Shown here in pieces: positions 22,492-29,948 of a DNA stretch of 33,120 nucleotides. The DNA is from Isosphaeraceae bacterium (GTDB lineage: Bacteria > Planctomycetota > Planctomycetia > Isosphaerales > Isosphaeraceae), in NCBI GenBank assembly GCA_021324445.1, contig JAJPJC010000286.1, forward strand, positions 1 through 33,120. Direction: 5' to 3'. Position numbers and translations under genes: made by a program. Position 1 is the first letter of the stretch, and every line of letters starts with the position of its first letter. The notes beneath the pieces are model-generated. The model was not told where the DNA came from. It saw nothing but the letters and a program-made list of their open reading frames with translations, and ran no database searches.

Positions 22492-25293
22492 ATGCTGCTC
22501 TCGCTTCGATCCGCGCTGTCGATCATCGTCCTGCTCGGGCTGGTGTGGGCGGCGACCGCCGCGATGGCGGCCGCCCAAGAGGTGCAGGCCGGTGGCGGTC
22601 GTTTGACTCCCAGCCGCCTCCGGTGCGAGTATCGCACCGACCCGCTGGGAGTGGACGTGACCTCACCACGGCTGAGTTGGATCGTCGAGTCCCCGGGGCG
22701 CGGCCAGAAGCAGACGGCCTACCAGGTCCTGGTGGCCGGCGATCCGGCCGCCCTGGGCCGCGATCAGGGCGACCTCTGGGATAGCGGGCGCGTCAACAGC
22801 GATGAGACCACCGCCATCGTGTATGCCGGCAAGCCGCTGCGTTCGCACCAACCGTGCTACTGGAAGGTGAAGGTCTGGGACAAGGACGGCCAGGCCTCGG
22901 CCTGGAGCCACACGGCGCAGTGGTCGATGGGCCTGCTCGGGCCGTCGGACTGGGGCTCGTCGGCGTGGGTCGGCTGGGACAAGCCCCGGCCGGTGGATCA
23001 GCCCCAGGCGCCCGCGGAAGGCAAGGTCAAGCCCGCCAGACTGGTCCTTCCTCCGCCGGTTTATCTGCGCACGCGCTTCCGGTTGGAGCAGCCGGTCCGG
23101 CGCGCGACCCTGTATGCCACCGCGCTGGGCATCTTCGACGTGCACCTCAACGGCTTCCGCGTCGGCGACGAGTTCTTCAACCCGGGCTGGACCGACTACA
23201 CCAGGCGGGTCTATTACCGCGCCTTCGACGTGACGAGCCGGGTCCATGCCGGCGACAACGCCCTGGGCGCGATCCTGGCCGATGGCTGGTACAGCGGCTA
23301 TGTCGGCTTCGGCAAGATGCGGAACCACTACGGCAAGAAACCGCGGTTCCGCGCGCGGCTCCGCCTGGAGATGCACGACGGCGCCACGGTCGACGTCGTC
23401 ACCGGCCCGGATTGGAAGGCGGCGACCGGCGCCATCCGGGAGGCCGACTTCCTCATGGGTGAGACCTACGACGCCCGCCAGGCCATGCCCGGCTGGGATG
23501 CGCCGGGCTTCGATGACGGCCGTTGGGACAAAGTTGACCTCGGCGCCGAGCTCCAGCCCGTCATCCAGTGGCATCCCGGTCCGGCGGTGCGCGCCTTTGC
23601 CGAGCTGAAGCCCCGCACGATCACCGAGCCCAGGCCGGGGGCGTATGTGTTCGACCTGGGCCAGAACTTCGCCGGCATCGTCCGGCTCGAGGTCACCGGC
23701 GATCCGGGCCGGACCATCAGGCTGCGGTTCGCCGAGCGGCTCAACCCGGATGGGACGATCTACACGACCAATCTCCGCGAGGCTCGCGTCACGGACACCT
23801 ACATCTGCAAGGGGCAAGGCCAGGAATCCTGGGAGCCGCGGTTCACCTTCCACGGCTTCCAGTATGTCGAGGTCACCGGGCTGAGGTCGCCCCCCATCCC
23901 CGAGGCGATCACCGGCATCGCGCTGTCGAGCGACACGCCGGTCGCCGGGTCGTTCTCCTGCTCCGATCGCATGCTCAACCAGTTGTTCAGCAACATCTAC
24001 TGGACGCAGCGGGCCAACTTCCTTGACATCCCGACCGACTGCCCGCAGCGCGACGAGCGGCTGGGTTGGACCGGCGATGCTCAGGTCTACATCGGCACGG
24101 CGGCCCTGATCTGCGACGTCCAGGCGTTCTTCACCAAGTGGCTGGTCGACCTGACCGACGGCCAGCGCGGCGACGGCCAATTTCCGATGGTCGCGCCGGT
24201 GAAGGTCGCAGGCAACGATGGCGGCCCGGCCTGGGCCGACGCCGGCGTGATCTGCCCCTGGACGATCTATCAGGTCTACGGCGACCGCCGGCTGCTGGAG
24301 CGCCAGTATCCCTCGATGGTCAAGTTCGTCGAGTTCTGCCGGAAACGCAGCACCTCCGAGCTGCTCCCGCCCGAGAAGTTCCACTGCTTCGGCGACTGGC
24401 TGAGCATCCACGCCGATACCCCGAAGGATGTGATCTACACCGCCTACTTCGCCTACAGCACCAAGCTCCTGGCCGAGGCCGCCGAAGCGCTGGGCAAGGC
24501 CGCCGACGCACCGAAGTATCGAGAGCTGTTCTTCGCGATCAAGGACGCCTTCAACCGGGCGTATGTCGGTCCGGACGGCCGGATCAAGGGCGACACTCAG
24601 GCGTGCTACGTGCTGGCGATCGCCTTCGACCTGGTCGACGGCGAGCGGCGGCAGCAGGCGGCGCGGTACCTGGTCGAAGATATCGAGAAGCGCGGCGGGC
24701 ACCTCTCGACCGGCTTCATCGGCACCAAGTCACTGATGCACGCGCTGTCCCGGATCGGTCGCCACGACGTGGCCTTCCGCCTGCTGCATAACGACACGTT
24801 CCCCTCCTGGGGCTTCTCGATCAAGCACGGGGCGACGAGCATCTGGGAGCGCTGGGACGGCTGGACGCCCGAGAAGGGCTTCCAGGACCCGGGGATGAAC
24901 TCGTTCGCCCATTACTCGTTCGGGGCCGTCTACCAGTGGATGGTCGAGAACATCGGCGGCATCCGGAGCGAGGGTCCGGCTTATAAGCAGATCGCCATTT
25001 CGCCAGTACGGGATCCCCGGCTCAGCGCCGCCCGGACGGTCTACAACAGTATCCGCGGCCCGATCGCGACCCGCTGGGCGGTCGCCAGGGATCAGCGAGC
25101 GACCCTGGAGGTCACGATCCCGGCCAACACGACCGCGACCGTTTCCGTGCCGTTGCCTCGAGGCCAGAGCCTCACCGAGGGCGGCCGGCCCGTGACCGCA
25201 GCCGAGGGCATGAAGCTGCTGCATGCCGAGGACGATCGCGTGGTGCTGGAGGTCGGGTCGGGCACGTATCGGTTCGCCACGGCGCCGCGATGA
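22492..25293 (+). CDS. Secreted alpha-L-rhamnosidase, glycoside hydrolase family 78
   Basis: The product has 933 residues, a normal length for GH78. The N-terminal signal peptide (about residues 1-28, with A-T-A-A-M-A-A-A-Q-E) predicts export. The N-terminal beta domains include P-R-L-S-W-I-V-E-S and Y-W-K-V-K-V-W-D, and R-V-Y-Y-R-A-F-D-V-T marks the rhamnosidase N-terminal domain. The catalytic barrel has D-C-P-Q-R-D-E-R-L-G-W-T-G-D with Asp521 and Glu522 (general acid region) and T-S-I-W-E-R-W-D-G with Glu786, the position of the general base in characterised enzymes. It would release terminal L-rhamnose from glycosides and polysaccharides outside the cytoplasm, feeding the ABC importer and the isomerase. 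Its start follows GGGGGAG about 8 bases upstream. The gene ends 15 bases from a convergent gene, with no terminator seen. Confidence 0.95.
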   Translation: MLLSLRSALSIIVLLGLVWAATAAMAAAQEVQAGGGRLTPSRLRCEYRTDPLGVDVTSPRLSWIVESPGRGQKQTAYQVLVAGDPAALGRDQGDLWDSGRVNSDETTAIVYAGKPLRSHQPCYWKVKVWDKDGQASAWSHTAQWSMGLLGPSDWGSSAWVGWDKPRPVDQPQAPAEGKVKPARLVLPPPVYLRTRFRLEQPVRRATLYATALGIFDVHLNGFRVGDEFFNPGWTDYTRRVYYRAFDVTSRVHAGDNALGAILADGWYSGYVGFGKMRNHYGKKPRFRARLRLEMHDGATVDVVTGPDWKAATGAIREADFLMGETYDARQAMPGWDAPGFDDGRWDKVDLGAELQPVIQWHPGPAVRAFAELKPRTITEPRPGAYVFDLGQNFAGIVRLEVTGDPGRTIRLRFAERLNPDGTIYTTNLREARVTDTYICKGQGQESWEPRFTFHGFQYVEVTGLRSPPIPEAITGIALSSDTPVAGSFSCSDRMLNQLFSNIYWTQRANFLDIPTDCPQRDERLGWTGDAQVYIGTAALICDVQAFFTKWLVDLTDGQRGDGQFPMVAPVKVAGNDGGPAWADAGVICPWTIYQVYGDRRLLERQYPSMVKFVEFCRKRSTSELLPPEKFHCFGDWLSIHADTPKDVIYTAYFAYSTKLLAEAAEALGKAADAPKYRELFFAIKDAFNRAYVGPDGRIKGDTQACYVLAIAFDLVDGERRQQAARYLVEDIEKRGGHLSTGFIGTKSLMHALSRIGRHDVAFRLLHNDTFPSWGFSIKHGATSIWERWDGWTPEKGFQDPGMNSFAHYSFGAVYQWMVENIGGIRSEGPAYKQIAISPVRDPRLSAARTVYNSIRGPIATRWAVARDQRATLEVTIPANTTATVSVPLPRGQSLTEGGRPVTAAEGMKLLHAEDDRVVLEVGSGTYRFATAPR

Positions 25294-25308
25294 CGAACCA
25301 GGTGTCGC

Positions 25309-26232
25309 CTATTCCTGCTCCCGCCGTTTCTGCCGAGGCCGCTTCGGGCGATTGCCATTGCGGGTCGTTCCCGGAGTGTCCTGGTTGTCGCCCGGGTCCT
25401 GGTGGCCTTGTTGCCTCTCGGGTTTCGCCAGGAGCGGCTCCTGGAAGATGAAACGCCAGTTCTCCTCGATCTGCGGCCTGAGTTTGGGGTCGTCCAGGAA
25501 AGCGCCTCCATCGGTGAGCAGGCGGCGCCGGGCGGTTTCCTTGTCCAGCTTGAGAGCCAGGACACCCAAGTCGCTCTGGTGCTTCTCCTGCTTGCTCGAG
25601 AGCTTGCTGACGAAGATATCGTACTCGTCGACGACATAAACTCGAAGGCCGCCGAAGTCGCCGAGCCACTGCCGGCGGTCTTGCCAATGCTCCGGGAGAT
25701 AGTGGGATTGGACATGGCCCAACTTCAGGCCAAAGTCGGTCTTGATCTGTCGTAATACAGCCTGTTGGCGGCGGATCTCCGCTGGGACCTCGTCGACGAA
25801 GTCGATATCGCCAGTCGGGCGAGCCGTCAAGCCCTTGATCAACGTTGGGATCGAGCCCGCGATGTGGACCTCGATCCGGTCGTGAATCCCGCGGCCGAGA
25901 AGGTCGAAAATTCGTCTGAGCCGGATCGAATCGATGCTGTCCACGAGTCGTCTCCGAATGGCAGGGAATCCCGTTTCGCCTAGATCCTCCTCCAAGATCG
26001 CGCGGACCCGCGGACCGACGGGGCTGGCCGCCAGCCACTGAGCAAACCGCGGCGCTCCCCAGTACCCGCGCAGGGCCACAGCCGCGTCGCGGACCAGCAA
26101 CCGAGTGCGGAAATCGGGACGAGGCTCGCGCAGGAGGTCCTGCTCGATGGCCGCGGCCAGGGTCCGGCTGTCGATGTAGGGCTGGCCCCAGACGAGCCGC
26201 CAGGGATCGAGAGTGGCCGGGGTCTGGCTCAT
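25309..26232 (-). CDS. Nucleotidyltransferase-fold protein (DUF6036-like)
   Basis: The product has 307 residues from the ATG at 26232. The central segment H-I-A-G-S-I-P-T-L-I-K-G-L-T-A-R-P-T, followed by G-D-I-D-F-V with Asp142 and Asp144, matches the G-S...R-x-T-x-D-I-D pattern of minimal nucleotidyltransferases of the DUF6036 type. Next, G-G-L-R-V-Y-V-V-D-E-Y-D-I-F-V-S-K-L-S-S-K and K-H-Q-S-D-L-G-V-L are also typical of that group. N-terminal residues 1-110 are a separate helical region. The C-terminal 40 residues are very charged (Gln, Arg, Lys) and probably disordered. Such proteins occur as toxin or antitoxin partners (AbiEii-like) and as orphans; there is no partner gene here, so no activity is assigned. 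Confidence 0.7.
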   Translation of the reverse strand: MSQTPATLDPWRLVWGQPYIDSRTLAAAIEQDLLREPRPDFRTRLLVRDAAVALRGYWGAPRFAQWLAASPVGPRVRAILEEDLGETGFPAIRRRLVDSIDSIRLRRIFDLLGRGIHDRIEVHIAGSIPTLIKGLTARPTGDIDFVDEVPAEIRRQQAVLRQIKTDFGLKLGHVQSHYLPEHWQDRRQWLGDFGGLRVYVVDEYDIFVSKLSSKQEKHQSDLGVLALKLDKETARRRLLTDGGAFLDDPKLRPQIEENWRFIFQEPLLAKPERQQGHQDPGDNQDTPGTTRNGNRPKRPRQKRREQE

Positions 26233-26532
26233 CGGAGGATCATCCGGCTCCCGTCCAGGGAAGCTCTCCAGGATTGCGGCGGATCGGCTCAGCCGGCAGA
26301 ATGAGACAGTCACGGCGGGTTCCGGCGTCCGATCCCCGCCGGGCGATTGTACCATGCGACACCTTCTCTCGCTCCGGCGGATGCGGGCGACGCGTGAGAG
26401 ATGCGGGAGTGACCGGGGAGTTGATCCGAGCCCGAAGTCCGCCGATGATGGTGTCGATGTCCGGGGAGGCCCGAGACCGACCCCGGGACTTGCTTCCTCC
26501 GTGAATCGATCCAACCCGGAGAAATTGACACC
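26233..26532. other. Divergent intergenic gap, no gene
   Basis: The 300 bases between the divergent genes at 25309-26232 and 26533-27864 hold no supported gene and no clear repeat. Promoters for both genes should be here, but no convincing -35/-10 pair was seen. Confidence 0.5.
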
Positions 26533-27864
26533 ATGTCCAAGCGGCTTTTGATCGTTCTGGCGGCGGGATGGGTCCCGGCCGCGGCGCCTGGCGCCGCGAT
26601 GAGCCAGGAACGGCGCGGTGACGCGCCCGACCTCGGCTTCGTCTCGCTGTTCAACGGCAAGGACCTGAGCGGCTGGCACGGGCTCAAGACGATGGACCCG
26701 CGCAAGTTCGCGGCCCTGAGCGCCGACGAGAAGGCCAAGGCGCTCGCCGAGGGCGCCGCGGACGTCAAGAAGCACTGGCGGGTCCAGGACGGCGTGATCG
26801 TCAACGACGGCCAGGGGGCCTATCTCACCTCGGACAAGGATTACGGCGACATCGAGTTAAAAGTCGATTTCAAGATCGGACCCAAGGGCGATAGCGGCGT
26901 CTACCTCCGCGGGAATCCGCAGGTCCAGATCTGGGACTTCACCGAACCCCGATATGCTCGCATGGGAGCCGACAAGGGCTCCGGCGGGTTGTGGAACAAC
27001 AGCCCCGGCGCGCCGGGGAAGGACCCCTTGACCCGGGCCGACAAGCCGGTCGGCGAGTGGAATAGCTTCCGGATCATCCAGGTCGGCGAGCGGACGACGG
27101 TCTATCTCAACGACAAGTTGGTCGTTGACCACGCGCGATGGGAGAACTACTGGGACCGCAAGCTGCCCCTGGTCGCGCGCGGCCCGATCCAGCTCCAGAC
27201 TCACGACCACGAGATCCACTGGCGCAACATCGCGGTCCGCGAGATCCCCCCGGACGAGGCCAATGAGATCCTGGCCAAGCACGGCGACGCGGGCTTCCGG
27301 CCCATCTTCAACGGTCAGAACCTCGCTGACTGGGCCGGGCCGGTCGAGAATTACGAGGTCCAGGGCGGCATCCTCAAATGCAAGCCGCACAAGGGGGGCA
27401 CGATCTACTTCAACCAGGAGTACACCGACTTCGCGGCGCGGGTCGAGTTCAAGCTGCCGCCCGGGGGCAACAACGGCCTGGCGATCCGATTTCCTGGCGG
27501 CGCTGGCGACACCGCCTACCAGGGCATGTGCGAGCTCCAGATCCTCGATGATACCGACCGCCGCTATGCCAGGACCCTCGACCCCCGGCAGGCCCATGGC
27601 TCAGCCTATGGCATGGTCGCCGCCCAGCGCGGCTACCTGCGGCCGGTCGGCCAGTGGAACTTCCAGGAGGTGACGGTCAAGGGCTCGAAGATCAAGGTCG
27701 AGCTGAACGGCACCGTCATCCTCGACACCGACTTGAGCCAGGTCAAGGAGTTCATGGCCAACAATCCTCATCCAGGCAAGGATCGGACCTCGGGCTACTT
27801 CGGCTTCGCCGGCCACAACGACCCGGTCGAATTCCGCAGTGTGTCGATCAAGCCGCTGGACTGA
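26533..27864 (+). CDS. Secreted double DUF1080 (3-keto-glycoside hydrolase-like) protein
   Basis: The product has 443 residues. A signal peptide (M-S-K-R-L-L-I-V-L-A-A-G) precedes two tandem DUF1080 domains. The first begins F-V-S-L-F-N-G-K-D-L-S-G-W and contains G-D-S-G-V-Y-L-R-G-N-P-Q-V-Q-I-W-D. The second begins F-R-P-I-F-N-G-Q-N-L-A-D-W at about residue 255 and contains G-N-N-G-L-A-I-R-F-P-G-G. DUF1080 (PF06439, concanavalin-like fold) includes 3-keto-disaccharide hydrolases and is very abundant in planctomycetes. The first domain has an extra inserted Lys/Ala helix (R-K-F-A-A-L-S-A-D-E-K-A-K) before its core strand. It stands alone between a divergent and a convergent neighbour. Confidence 0.9.
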   Translation: MSKRLLIVLAAGWVPAAAPGAAMSQERRGDAPDLGFVSLFNGKDLSGWHGLKTMDPRKFAALSADEKAKALAEGAADVKKHWRVQDGVIVNDGQGAYLTSDKDYGDIELKVDFKIGPKGDSGVYLRGNPQVQIWDFTEPRYARMGADKGSGGLWNNSPGAPGKDPLTRADKPVGEWNSFRIIQVGERTTVYLNDKLVVDHARWENYWDRKLPLVARGPIQLQTHDHEIHWRNIAVREIPPDEANEILAKHGDAGFRPIFNGQNLADWAGPVENYEVQGGILKCKPHKGGTIYFNQEYTDFAARVEFKLPPGGNNGLAIRFPGGAGDTAYQGMCELQILDDTDRRYARTLDPRQAHGSAYGMVAAQRGYLRPVGQWNFQEVTVKGSKIKVELNGTVILDTDLSQVKEFMANNPHPGKDRTSGYFGFAGHNDPVEFRSVSIKPLD

Positions 27865-27936
27865 GCTCCTGAGAAACGATCCGGGCAGCCATTTTGAGCC
27901 TCCGAAGGGGACACCTCGCGTTGCGCTCTTTGGCCG

Positions 27937-28011
27937 GGTGTTCGGTGCTCGGTTTTCCGTGTTCGGTCCAATGCGTTCGACGGCGAGGGTCTTACCCGAA
28001 CACCGAACACC
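27937..28011. repeat. Inverted repeat with GGTGTTCGGTG arms
   Basis: GGTGTTCGGTGCTCGGTT (27937-27954) and the inverted arm ACCCGAACACCGAACACC (27994-28011) match at 16 of 18 positions. The left arm is followed by another similar block, TTCCGTGTTCGG. It lies between two convergent genes, and its right arm ends directly before the stop codon of the IolD-type gene. It may serve as a bidirectional terminator. Confidence 0.75.
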
Positions 28012-28012
28012 A

Positions 28013-29908
28013 TCAGTAATGAAGCCGTTGGAACCGGCGGCGATCGCGCTCGTAGTCGGCGCGGAGCGCCTGGGTCTTGGGATCCTGGCTGACCTCGGCG
28101 GGGGCGACGTCCCACCAGGTGCCGCCGCCCGGGAGGAAGCGGTGTTTCTCGACCTCGGCGACGATGACGCAGGTGCGCGGCTCGTCGCGGGCTTCGCGCA
28201 AGGCCTGGCGGAGCTGCTCGGGGGTCTCGACATGCCAGGTCCGGGCCCCGAAGCTCTCGGCGTTCTTGACCAGGTCGATGGGGAGGTATTCTCCGTCCAA
28301 CCGGTTGGTGGCGGGGTCGCGGCGGCGAAACTCGTTGCCGAAGCTGACCCCGGTCCGCCACATCTGGAGCCGCCGGATGCACTGGTAGCCGTGGTTCTCG
28401 GCGAGGACAACCGTGATCTTGAGTCCTTCCTGCGCGGCGGTCACCAGCTCGGTCGGGTTCATCAGGTAGGTGCCGTCGCCGATGAAGACGTACACCTCGC
28501 CCTCGGGCTGGGCCAGGCGGACGCCCAGGCCGGCCGGGATCTCATAGCCCATGCACGAGTAACCGAACTCGAGGTGGCAGGCGCGGCCGCCGGTGGCATC
28601 CCAGAGTTTGAGCAGGTCGCCGGGCGGGCCGCCCGCGGCGGCGAGGACCGTGTCGCCCGGCCGGGCCTCCTGGTTGAGCGCCTGGATCAGCTCGCCCTGA
28701 CTCATCGCCTCGCCCTGGTGATGAGTCTCGACTTCGCGATGGATCGTCTCGTCCCAGGCGCGGCGGGCGGCGGCAACCTCGTCCCGGTAGGCTGGCCTCG
28801 GGCGCAGGCCGGCCGCACGGGCGGCCTGGTGCAAGGCCCGAATCGCCTCGCGGGCATCGGCCAGGATCGGCAGGGCCCCCTGCTTGAACGCGTCGTGGCC
28901 GCAGACGTTGATGCTGATGAACCGCACGCCCGGGGCCTGGAAGCAGGACTGCGACCCGGTGGCGAAGTCGGTCAGGCGCGTGCCGAGGCAGAGCACCAGG
29001 TCGGCTCGGGCCACGATCGTGAAGGCAGTCCCCGTCCCTTCCAGCCCATGGCCGCCGAGGGCCAGGGGCGAGGATTCCTGGATCGCCCCCTTGCCGGCGA
29101 AGGTCTCGGCCACGGGGATGCCCAGCTCCTCGGCGAAGTCCTGGAGCTCGCGCCACGCCTCCGAGTAGTGGACGCCGCCGCCGGCGAGGATCACCGGGCG
29201 CTGGGACTCCGCGAGCAGGGCGACCGCCTCCCGGATCCGCTCGGAGTCGGGCGGCCGACGCTCCACCCGCCAGCGCCGCTCGCGGAAGAAGTGGGCGGGA
29301 TAATCGTAGGCGTGCGCCTGGATGTCCTGAGGCAGCGCGATCGTGACGGCCCCCGTCTCGGCCGGGTCGGTCAGCACCCGCATCGCCTCCGGCAAGGCGG
29401 TCAGGATTTGCTCGGGGCGGGAGATCCGGTCGAAGAAGCGGCTGACCGGCCGGAAGCAGTCGTTGACGCTGAGGTCCGCCGAGACCGGGTGCTCGAGCTG
29501 CTGGAGCACCGGCCCCTGGTGCCGGGTCGCGTAGTAGTCCGAGGGGAACAACAGCACCGGCAGGCGGTTGATCGTCGCCGTGGCCGCGCCGGTGATCATG
29601 TTGGTCGAGCCGGGCCCGATCGAGGCCGTGCAGGCCAGGGTCGCCAGCCGGCGGTTCGCCTTGGCGAAGCCGATCGCCGTGTGGACCATCGACTGTTCGT
29701 TGCACGGCTGGTAATAGGGCAGGTCCCGGCCGCATTCCTCCAGGGCTTGCCCCAGGCCGCAGACGTTGCCGTGGCCGAAGATGCCGAACATGGCCGGGAT
29801 CAGCCGGCGCGTCCGCCCGTCGCGCTCGCTGTACTGCGCTTGCAAGTACTTCACCACCGCCTGGGCGGTGGTCAGGCGGACCGTCTCGGGGCCGGGAGAG
29901 GGGTTCAT
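28013..29908 (-). CDS. iolD: ThDP-dependent trihydroxycyclohexanedione hydrolase (IolD-type)
   Basis: The product has 631 residues, about the usual length of IolD, and ATG 29908 has GGAG 8 bases ahead. IolD hydrolyses the ring of 3D-trihydroxycyclohexane-1,2-dione in inositol breakdown. The N-terminal ThDP-binding half has F-G-I-F-G-H-G-N-V and C-N-E-Q-S-M-V-H with the catalytic Glu71. The middle domain has G-G-G-V-H-Y-S-E-A. The C-terminal half has F-G-Y-S-C-M-G-Y-E-I-P-A and the cofactor motif G-D-G (477-479) leading to N-H-G-Y-Q. H-K-P-like C-terminal block R-F-L-P-G-G-G-T-W-W-D-V is typical. The only neighbour on the strand is the double cyclase gene, 40 bases upstream; other iol genes are absent from the window, so a different substrate is possible. 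Confidence 0.9.
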   Translation of the reverse strand: MNPSPGPETVRLTTAQAVVKYLQAQYSERDGRTRRLIPAMFGIFGHGNVCGLGQALEECGRDLPYYQPCNEQSMVHTAIGFAKANRRLATLACTASIGPGSTNMITGAATATINRLPVLLFPSDYYATRHQGPVLQQLEHPVSADLSVNDCFRPVSRFFDRISRPEQILTALPEAMRVLTDPAETGAVTIALPQDIQAHAYDYPAHFFRERRWRVERRPPDSERIREAVALLAESQRPVILAGGGVHYSEAWRELQDFAEELGIPVAETFAGKGAIQESSPLALGGHGLEGTGTAFTIVARADLVLCLGTRLTDFATGSQSCFQAPGVRFISINVCGHDAFKQGALPILADAREAIRALHQAARAAGLRPRPAYRDEVAAARRAWDETIHREVETHHQGEAMSQGELIQALNQEARPGDTVLAAAGGPPGDLLKLWDATGGRACHLEFGYSCMGYEIPAGLGVRLAQPEGEVYVFIGDGTYLMNPTELVTAAQEGLKITVVLAENHGYQCIRRLQMWRTGVSFGNEFRRRDPATNRLDGEYLPIDLVKNAESFGARTWHVETPEQLRQALREARDEPRTCVIVAEVEKHRFLPGGGTWWDVAPAEVSQDPKTQALRADYERDRRRFQRLHY

Positions 29909-29948
29909 GGGGAATCTCCGTCAGGTGTTCGGTTCATCGGACGCCGGG

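Noticed and set aside
16071..25293. Complete rhamnose catabolic pathway in this cluster
   Set aside because: No rhamnulokinase, rhamnulose-phosphate aldolase, mutarotase or rhamnose regulator is present within the window, so only release, uptake and isomerisation are supported.
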